Part shown: piece by piece, positions 6,297 through 11,834 of the stretch | How the letters are laid out: each line of letters begins with the position of its first letter | Numbering within the stretch: position 1 is the first letter of the stretch | Assembly: GCA_017523005.1 (NCBI GenBank) | Contig: JAFWXG010000064.1 | Location: 1-11,834, forward strand | Direction of reading: 5' to 3' | Length of the DNA stretch: 11,834 bases | From: Clostridia bacterium | Lineage (GTDB): Bacteria > Bacillota > Clostridia > RGIG6154 | Made by a program: the position numbers and the translations under genes | Notes under the pieces: model-generated | The model's input: the letters and a program-made list of their open reading frames with translations, nothing else | Databases searched by the model: none | Told to the model about the DNA's origin: nothing

Positions 6297-6838
6297 TTGC
6301 CCGCCTCCTCTGCTAAATTTATTGCAGTATTTACCGCTCTTGTAACGGCGCTTGATGTGATTGTAGCGCCCGAGATAGCACTGATTTTGTTACCGTCTGC
6401 TTTTGACTTAACAACCTCAACGCCTTTTGTTTTTCCGTTAAACTGTGATATAAAGTTATCTTTTTCGGCATTTGCGCCAAGACCAGGTGTTTCGCCGTGT
6501 TCTAAAATTTTCACTTTGCTGACAGTACCGTCTTGTTTAACGCCTGTAAGCACTTTTACATCTCCGCCGTAGCCCTTTTCAATATTTACTACTAAGTAGC
6601 CGATACCGTTTCCGTCTTTTTTTGCTTCATATACAGTTTCGGTATCTGTTTCTTTCAAAACATCATAGCTGTCAGCGGGCAGAACCTCCTGCAAAGACTC
6701 TGTGAGCTGATTTGCAAGGTTTTGTTCGATTTTTCCGGAAGTTAAATCGTTTACAACCGCCATAACTCCGGCAACTGCAACCGCAATTACTACAAGGCAC
6801 AAAACCATTTTAAATTCGTTTGATTTAAAAAACATCAT
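6293..6838 (-). CDS. rnfG: Rnf complex FMN-binding subunit RnfG
   Basis: A 181-residue subunit with one N-terminal membrane helix (about 11-30) and an extracytoplasmic FMN-binding domain. The flavinylation motif SGAT lies at 156-159, with T159 as the expected site of covalent phosphoester-linked FMN. The family segment HGETPGLGANA (114-124) is present. Two ATGs are adjacent (6838 and 6835). The first makes an ATGA overlap with the rnfD stop; GGAGG (6845-6849) lies 6 nt from the first and 9 nt from the second, so either could be used. FMN attachment needs an ApbE-type flavin transferase, which is not in this window. Confidence 0.95.
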   Translation of the reverse strand: MMFFKSNEFKMVLCLVVIAVAVAGVMAVVNDLTSGKIEQNLANQLTESLQEVLPADSYDVLKETDTETVYEAKKDGNGIGYLVVNIEKGYGGDVKVLTGVKQDGTVSKVKILEHGETPGLGANAEKDNFISQFNGKTKGVEVVKSKADGNKISAISGATITSSAVTRAVNTAINLAEEAGK

Positions 6839-7758
6839 TTGCCACCTCCATAACGCTTATTTTTCACAAATTTGTCAATAAGAGGTGTTACGATATTCAT
6901 AATCAAAATAGAATATGACACGCCTTCGGGGAGAGTACCGAAGGTTCTTATAACCATAGTTAAAACACCGAGCAATACTGCATAAACAATGTGTCCAGCA
7001 GTTGTCATGGGGGAGGTTGTATAGTCTGTTGCCATGAAAATTGCACCAAGCATCAAACCGCCCGAGAAAATCTGGTATGTAGCGTCCTGACCAGCAAGCA
7101 TGGAGAGTATGTAGAAAACTCCCACATAAATTACTGGAATGTGCCATGTGATTACTTTTCTTATTAAAAGATAAGCAAAACCGATAATCAAAGCAAGTGC
7201 ACTTATTTCACCGATTGAGCCGGGAATATTTCCTAAAAATACATCGGAAAGTGCATATAAATCGGGGGATGCCAAAGGAGTTGCGCCCGATACTGTTCCC
7301 TGACTGAAGAATTTACCGAATACAGGGTTAGTCCATGCAGTCATTTGCACAGGCCAGCACGCAAGCATGAATGCACGCGCTGCAAGTGCGGGGTTAACAA
7401 AGTTGTGACCAATTCCGCCGAAAAAGCCTTTTACAATTATCATTGCAAACACAGCACCAACTGCGCCCATCCATAAAGGAGCTGCAGCAGGCATATTAAA
7501 GGCTATTAAAAGTCCTGTAACAACTGCCGACAAATCTTTTACTGTACTTTCTTTTTTAATGAACAGACACCAAACATGCTCTGCCCATACCGATACACCA
7601 ACACAAATTAAAACATGAAGAAATGCTCTGATACCAAAAGCAAAAAGTCCAACTAATAATGCAGGAACAAGAGCAATTATTACATCAAGCATAAGTGCTT
7701 TTGTGGAGCGTTCTGTTCTTAAGTGCGGGGCATAGGAGACAATCAATTTGTTTTCCAT
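6835..7758 (-). CDS. rnfD: Rnf complex membrane subunit RnfD
   Basis: A 307-residue polytopic membrane protein homologous to NqrB that carries flavin and is implicated in ion movement. The SGAT motif at 157-160 (TVSGATPLAS) gives T160 as the covalent FMN site. GGIGHNFVNPALAARAF (114-130) and FMATDYTTSP near 240-250 are family signatures. Around nine hydrophobic segments are visible. It starts 9 nt after rnfC with an AAGGA-type SD (AAAGGATAAGGA) overlapping the rnfC stop. Its last codons (GGAGGTGGC, Gly-Gly-Gly) also supply the SD for rnfG. Length is usual for clostridial RnfD. Confidence 0.95.
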   Translation of the reverse strand: MENKLIVSYAPHLRTERSTKALMLDVIIALVPALLVGLFAFGIRAFLHVLICVGVSVWAEHVWCLFIKKESTVKDLSAVVTGLLIAFNMPAAAPLWMGAVGAVFAMIIVKGFFGGIGHNFVNPALAARAFMLACWPVQMTAWTNPVFGKFFSQGTVSGATPLASPDLYALSDVFLGNIPGSIGEISALALIIGFAYLLIRKVITWHIPVIYVGVFYILSMLAGQDATYQIFSGGLMLGAIFMATDYTTSPMTTAGHIVYAVLLGVLTMVIRTFGTLPEGVSYSILIMNIVTPLIDKFVKNKRYGGGK

Positions 7759-7767
7759 CTTAAATCC

Positions 7768-9111
7768 TTATCCTTTCTGCTTCAATAACGCTTTTCCTGC
7801 TTTGATGTGCTGAACTATAAATCTTCTTTGCGGACAGATAAATGAACAGCAACCGCATTCCATACAGTCTAAAATGTTATGTGCTTTAATTTTTTCAACA
7901 TCTTTTGCAACAGATGCTGTACTTAAGAAGTTTGGCATAAGACGCATTGGGCAAACCTCAACGCATTTTCCGCATTTGATGCAAGCGCCTTCGTCTTTGC
8001 CGTAGGTTTCGGGGGCAGAGAATGCTAAAATTCCCGAAGTTCCTTTTATAACAGGAACTTCAATATTGTTTTGAGCAATACCCATCATAGGTCCGCCCAT
8101 AACAATCTTTTTAGGTTCTTCTTTAAATCCGCCTGCAATCTCTAACAATTCGGAGAATTTTACACCCACACGAACTCTTAAGTTTTTAGGGTTGTTAACA
8201 GCATCGCCTGAAACCGTAACAACTCTTTCATATAAAGGTCTGTTTGTTACAACTGCTTCGGAAATTGCTGCGCAAGTGTCAATATTATTTACAACAACAC
8301 CAACCGCTGACGGCAACGCTCCCGACGGAACCTCACTTTTTGTAACCGCATTTATAAGCTGTTTTTCACTTCCCTGTGGGTATTTGGTAAGCATAGTAAA
8401 AATTTCAATGTTGTCAAATTCTTTTGTTTCCTGTTCCAATAGGGAAATGGCGTCTTTTTTGTTATTTTCAATCGCAATAACAATTTTTTCTGCCGACACA
8501 GACTTTGCAACAAGTAAAGCACCAAGTATTATTTTTTTGGTATTTTCAAGCATTTCGCGGTGGTCGGTTGTAAGATACGGCTCACATTCTGCGCCGTTTA
8601 TAATAATTGTATGTATTTTAACATCAGCAGGAGGAGAAAGCTTTACATGAGTAGGGAATGCCGCACCGCCCATACCTGTAATACCTGCATTTTTTACCTT
8701 TTCTACAATTTCTTTTGCGTCTTGTTTTTCGACAAATGCTTTTATGCTGTCTTTAGATAAATCCAAATCCCATTCTTTTATTTCGGGGAAAAGTTCATCT
8801 TTTTCATCGTTTTCGATAAAAACGCTTAAAGCCTCACCTCCACCGGGATGAGGATAATTTTCTATTTTTGTAACTGTACCCGAAACAGATGCGTGAACCG
8901 GGGCTGAAACAAAAGATGTTGCTTCCCCTATTTTTTGTCCCATAAGTACGCGGTCTCCCACATTCACACACGGCTCACAAGGTGCTCCTATATGCTGTCT
9001 TAAAGGAATAATTACTTCCTTTGGGGGAGGACAGTCAGAAATCGGCACGGTATTTGTAAGCTCTTTTCTGTCGCCAGGATGAATACCGCCCTTAAATGTT
9101 TTCAAATACAT
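7768..9111 (-). CDS. rnfC: Rnf complex NADH-binding subunit RnfC
   Basis: A 447-residue cytoplasmic subunit where NAD+ is reduced by electrons delivered through Rnf. An N-terminal sandwich-hybrid region (about 30-100) precedes the NADH/FMN domain, which shows GMGGAAFPTHVKL (146-158), NGAECEPYL (172-180) and YPQGSEKQL (244-252). Two [4Fe-4S] motifs follow: C377/C380/C383/C387-P and C416/C419/C422/C426-P, with an extra C421. The long C-terminal repeat region of proteobacterial RnfC is absent, as in other clostridial proteins. The start ATG (9111) has GGGAG 8 nt upstream. A strong hairpin lies in the 61-nt gap after gyrA, and no convincing promoter was found there. It is the first gene of rnfCDGEAB. 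Confidence 0.95.
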   Translation of the reverse strand: MYLKTFKGGIHPGDRKELTNTVPISDCPPPKEVIIPLRQHIGAPCEPCVNVGDRVLMGQKIGEATSFVSAPVHASVSGTVTKIENYPHPGGGEALSVFIENDEKDELFPEIKEWDLDLSKDSIKAFVEKQDAKEIVEKVKNAGITGMGGAAFPTHVKLSPPADVKIHTIIINGAECEPYLTTDHREMLENTKKIILGALLVAKSVSAEKIVIAIENNKKDAISLLEQETKEFDNIEIFTMLTKYPQGSEKQLINAVTKSEVPSGALPSAVGVVVNNIDTCAAISEAVVTNRPLYERVVTVSGDAVNNPKNLRVRVGVKFSELLEIAGGFKEEPKKIVMGGPMMGIAQNNIEVPVIKGTSGILAFSAPETYGKDEGACIKCGKCVEVCPMRLMPNFLSTASVAKDVEKIKAHNILDCMECGCCSFICPQRRFIVQHIKAGKALLKQKG

Positions 9112-9145
9112 TTATTTTACTCCCTTTCTTTTTAAAAAGTCTATT

Positions 9146-9167
9146 AGGGCAGAGATTTCCCTGCCCT
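9146..9167 (-). terminator. Hairpin between gyrA and rnfC (weak terminator or processing site)
   Basis: On the minus strand a stem of 9 pairs (7 Watson-Crick AGGGCAG/CTGCCCT, one G-U, one G-C) closes a 4-nt loop, starting 5 nt after the gyrA stop. The following tail is AATAGACTTTTTAAAAAG: the T-run begins 7 nt after the stem and is only 5 long, so it is a poor intrinsic terminator. It may cause partial termination, mark an RNA processing point, or protect the gyrA 3' end. No clear promoter for rnfC lies after it, which favours read-through. Confidence 0.55.
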
Positions 9168-9172
9168 TATAA

Positions 9173-11674
9173 TCATTCGTTAGCTTCGTTTGGCATAGCT
9201 TCTTCAGGCTCTTCTTCTTCATGCTTTGCCTGCGCTACAGAAACAACCTTTTCGTCTTCTCCAAGGCGCATGAGCATTACACCCTGAGTCGCTCTTCCCA
9301 TCTTTGAGATTCCGCTTACAGCAGTACGGATAATTGTTCCGCCGTTTGTGATAAGCATAGCATCATCTTCTTCGGTAATTGCTTTTACGCCAACCAGCTG
9401 ACCTGTTTTTTCGGTAATCTTGTAGGTTTTGATACCTTTACCGCCACGGTTCTGGATTTTATATTCCGAAGAATTTGTGATTTTACCCAGTCCGTTTTCG
9501 CTTACGAACAACAAATCGGTGTCATTTTCCAAAATTGCAGAGCCTACAACAGTGTCGCCGTCTGCAAGGTCAATAGCACGAACACCATGAGCAGTTCTTC
9601 CCATAGGACGAACACAGGTTTCCATAAATCTTATGGATTTACCCTCCGCAGTTACCACAAACACCTGACTTTCGCCTGTTGTGATTTTAACATTCATAAG
9701 CTCGTCGTCTTCGTTAAGAGAAATCGCATTAAGACCGCCTTTGCGGTTTGTGTCATATTCTGACAAAGCGGTTTTCTTGATAAGACCTTTTTTGGTTATC
9801 ATTGTTAAATATTTGTCATCTTCAAAAGCAGTAAGCGGGATAACTGTGGTTACTTTTTCGCCGGGCAACAACTGTAAAAGGTTTACAATCGCACTTCCTT
9901 TTGCGTGTCTGCCTGCTTCGGGCAACTGATATGCCTTAAGCTTATGAATTCTGCCTAAATTTGTGAAGAACAGAATAAAATCTTTGGTACGGCACACAAA
10001 TAAGTTTTCCACGAAATCTTCTTCGCGGGTTGCGAGTGCGGAAATTCCTTTACCACCGCGTCTTTGACTTCTGTAAGTGTCAGACGCAAGTCTTTTTACA
10101 TAACCGAAGTGGGTAAGTGTAACAACATTTTCTTCGTCTTCAATCAAGTCTTCATCATCAATGAAATCAATGGCAGGCTCGATAGTTGTAAGTCTTTCGT
10201 CGCCGTACTTGTCACGGATTTCAATAAGCTCTGTCTTGATTTGTTCTTTTAATTTATTCTCGTCTGCCAAAAGTTCTTTGTATTCCTTTGTTCTTGCGGT
10301 AAGCTCGTCATATTCATTGTCGATTTTTTCGCCGTTTAATCTCTGCAACTGACCGAGTTTCATGTCAAGAACACTCTGTGCCTGAATTTCAGACATATTA
10401 AATCTTTCCATCAAGCGTTCTTTAGCGTCATCATAAGAATTTCTTATGATATGAATAATTTCGTCAATATTAGAGAGTGCAATCCTTAAGCCCTCTAAAA
10501 TGTGCATACGAGCCTCGGCTTTTTCGAGGTCGAACTTAATTCTTCTTGAAACAATTTCTTTCTGGAATTTAATATATTCTTCCAAAATGTCTTTTAAACC
10601 CATTGTCTGGGGTTTTCCGTCGCGGATTGCAAGCATATTTACAGAAAAACTGTCCTGCATACGGGTAAACTTAAACAACTGGTTTAATACAACCTGAGCA
10701 TTTGCATCTCTTTTCAGGAAAATCTCAAGTCTTATACCGACACGGTCTGATGAATGGTCCTCAATGTCGGAAAGACCCTCAATTTTCTTCTCCTTAACAA
10801 GTTCTGCAATAGACTCAACAAGCATTTTTTTGTTTACCTGATAGGGAAGTTCAGTAACAATAATAGAGGTTGTTCCGTCACGATGCTCTTCGATTTCTGT
10901 TTTTGCACGAACTATTATTTTACCCTTACCTGTTGCATAAGCACTTCTTATACCGCTTTTGCCCATAATTGAAGCTTTGGTAGGGAAGTCAGGACCTTTT
11001 ACATATTCCATAAGCTCTTCAACAGTAATGTCGGGGTTATCCATCTGTGCGATTGCACCGTCTAAAACCTCGGTTAAGTTGTGAGGCGGAATGTTTGTTG
11101 CCATACCGACTGCAATACCAGAACTTCCGTTAATTAAAAGTGTTGGGATGCGTGTTGGAAGAACAACTGGTTCTTTTCTCTTTTCGTCAAAGTTCGGAAC
11201 AAAATCAACTGTGTTTTTGTCAATATTTTCAAGCAAAACATTTGCAATTTTGCTCATTCTTGCTTCGGTATAACGGTAAGCAGCCGGGGGGTCGCCGTCT
11301 ACTGAACCGTAGTTACCATGACCGTCTATAAGCGGATATCTCATAGAAAAGTCCTGTGCTAAACGAACCATGGCATCATAAACGCTGGCATCACCATGGG
11401 GGTGGTATCTACCGATAACATTACCAACGGTGGTCGCAGATTTGAAAACAGGTTTGTCGTAGGTTAGGTGTTCCTCGTGCATCGAATAAAGAATTCGTCT
11501 GTGAACAGGCTTTAAGCCGTCACGAACATCAGGAAGAGCACGGGCTACGATAACGCTCATGGCGTAATCTATAAATGCTTCCCTCATTCTTTTTTCTATG
11601 TCAACATCAACTATTGTCTGGGTTTCTAAATACTCTTCAAAATGTGAGTCTTCATAATTTTTATGTTTTGCCAT
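9173..11674 (-). CDS. gyrA: DNA gyrase subunit A
   Basis: A complete 833-residue type IIA topoisomerase subunit that cuts and rejoins DNA while gyrase introduces negative supercoils with GyrB. The N-terminal domain has YAMSVIVARALPDVRDGLKP (37-56) and the catalytic Y135 in YRYTEARM. The quinolone-contact helix reads HPHGDASVYD (91-100): A96 takes the place of E. coli Ser83, while D100 keeps Asp87. The coiled-coil and gate region spans about 365-490. The C-terminal beta-pinwheel begins near 515, and the GyrA box QRRGGKG (537-543) marks it as gyrase rather than topoisomerase IV. A second near-copy, QNRGGKG, lies at 741-747. The tail is acidic (EEEEPEEAMPNEANE). The start ATG has GGAGGTGA 8 nt upstream and follows gyrB by 22 nt, so the two are probably cotranscribed. 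Confidence 0.98.
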   Translation of the reverse strand: MAKHKNYEDSHFEEYLETQTIVDVDIEKRMREAFIDYAMSVIVARALPDVRDGLKPVHRRILYSMHEEHLTYDKPVFKSATTVGNVIGRYHPHGDASVYDAMVRLAQDFSMRYPLIDGHGNYGSVDGDPPAAYRYTEARMSKIANVLLENIDKNTVDFVPNFDEKRKEPVVLPTRIPTLLINGSSGIAVGMATNIPPHNLTEVLDGAIAQMDNPDITVEELMEYVKGPDFPTKASIMGKSGIRSAYATGKGKIIVRAKTEIEEHRDGTTSIIVTELPYQVNKKMLVESIAELVKEKKIEGLSDIEDHSSDRVGIRLEIFLKRDANAQVVLNQLFKFTRMQDSFSVNMLAIRDGKPQTMGLKDILEEYIKFQKEIVSRRIKFDLEKAEARMHILEGLRIALSNIDEIIHIIRNSYDDAKERLMERFNMSEIQAQSVLDMKLGQLQRLNGEKIDNEYDELTARTKEYKELLADENKLKEQIKTELIEIRDKYGDERLTTIEPAIDFIDDEDLIEDEENVVTLTHFGYVKRLASDTYRSQRRGGKGISALATREEDFVENLFVCRTKDFILFFTNLGRIHKLKAYQLPEAGRHAKGSAIVNLLQLLPGEKVTTVIPLTAFEDDKYLTMITKKGLIKKTALSEYDTNRKGGLNAISLNEDDELMNVKITTGESQVFVVTAEGKSIRFMETCVRPMGRTAHGVRAIDLADGDTVVGSAILENDTDLLFVSENGLGKITNSSEYKIQNRGGKGIKTYKITEKTGQLVGVKAITEEDDAMLITNGGTIIRTAVSGISKMGRATQGVMLMRLGEDEKVVSVAQAKHEEEEPEEAMPNEANE

Positions 11675-11696
11675 TTACTTTCTCACCTCCAAAGGT

Positions 11697-11834
11697 TTAA
11701 ACATCAAGATTGGTAACATACTGAGCATTTTCTTCGATAAACAAGCGTCTTGGTTCAACTTCGTCGCCCATTAAAATTGAGAAAATCTCGTCAGCCTTTT
11801 CGGCGTCGTCCATAGTTACCTTAAGCAACACACG
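11697..11834 (-). CDS. gyrB: DNA gyrase subunit B, C-terminal end (partial)
   Basis: The last 45 codons and TAA stop (11697-11699) of a gene whose start lies beyond the right edge. The translation runs RVLLKVTMDDAEKADEIF, then ILMGDEVEPRRLFIEENA, and ends NLDV. This is the C-terminal TOPRIM-tail signature of GyrB, with the conserved MGD-VEPRR-FIEENA pattern. GyrB is the ATPase subunit that pairs with GyrA. The segment is too short for a default ORF call but was read directly in frame. It ends 22 nt before gyrA, the usual Firmicute gyrB-gyrA arrangement. Confidence 0.95.
   Translation of the reverse strand, partial: RVLLKVTMDDAEKADEIFSILMGDEVEPRRLFIEENAQYVTNLDV

Noticed and set aside
6875..7147. 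90-codon minus-strand ORF in another frame inside rnfD
   Set aside because: It overlaps a strongly conserved Rnf gene and has no independent start signal.
8192..8650. 152-codon plus-strand ORF opposite rnfC
   Set aside because: It is an antisense shadow of a motif-complete RnfC with no supporting signals.
1..11834. CRISPR arrays, insertion sequences, tRNA genes, riboswitches
   Set aside because: I saw no regularly spaced repeats, transposase-like proteins, cloverleaf patterns or recognised aptamer motifs; a covariance-model scan (Infernal/Rfam) would settle the RNA part.

Overview
The window looks like chromosomal DNA from an anaerobic, low-GC Firmicute, most likely a member of Clostridia. 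The evidence is AT-rich DNA with strong Shine-Dalgarno (SD) sites, a complete six-gene Rnf complex in the order rnfC-D-G-E-A-B, a Firmicute-type gyrB-gyrA pair, a DacF-type carboxypeptidase and Firmicute-style sigma-A promoters. No mobile element, CRISPR array, tRNA or phage gene was seen. The species cannot be named from the sequence alone.

Layout, left to right. Positions 1-410 hold no protein gene. On the minus strand they carry two tandem, near-consensus extended -10 promoters (251-279 and 166-194), phased A-tracts upstream of the first, and a leader with a motif typical of Firmicute rRNA operons. An rRNA operon, probably starting with 16S, very likely begins at or just beyond position 1 and runs leftward. 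A strong promoter at 361-389 fires the other way into three plus-strand genes: a small PII-like protein (411-746), a CPA2-type cation/proton antiporter that overlaps it by 4 nt (743-1906), and a family-4-like glycosyltransferase (1963-3021). A hairpin terminator (3028-3060) separates these from a long minus-strand block. In transcription order the block is the gyrB 3' end, gyrA, rnfC, rnfD, rnfG, rnfE, rnfA, rnfB and dacF.

How the genes work together. GyrA and GyrB form DNA gyrase. The Rnf genes encode a membrane ferredoxin:NAD+ oxidoreductase that pumps Na+ or H+. The genes are packed with 4-8 nt overlaps or gaps of 9-21 nt, and several ribosome binding sites lie inside the preceding gene. 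The antiporter across the strand switch would use or balance the gradient that Rnf makes. DacF trims peptidoglycan stem peptides. gyrB-gyrA and an rRNA operon pointing the same way suggest a position near the replication origin, with the origin to the right. The PII-antiporter-glycosyltransferase genes would then be a short head-on island.

The most novel-looking element is the PII-like protein coupled by translation to an antiporter that lacks the usual cytoplasmic RCK regulatory domain. It reads as a possible small-molecule-sensing transporter switch. The rest is well-conserved core machinery with some residue-level oddities.
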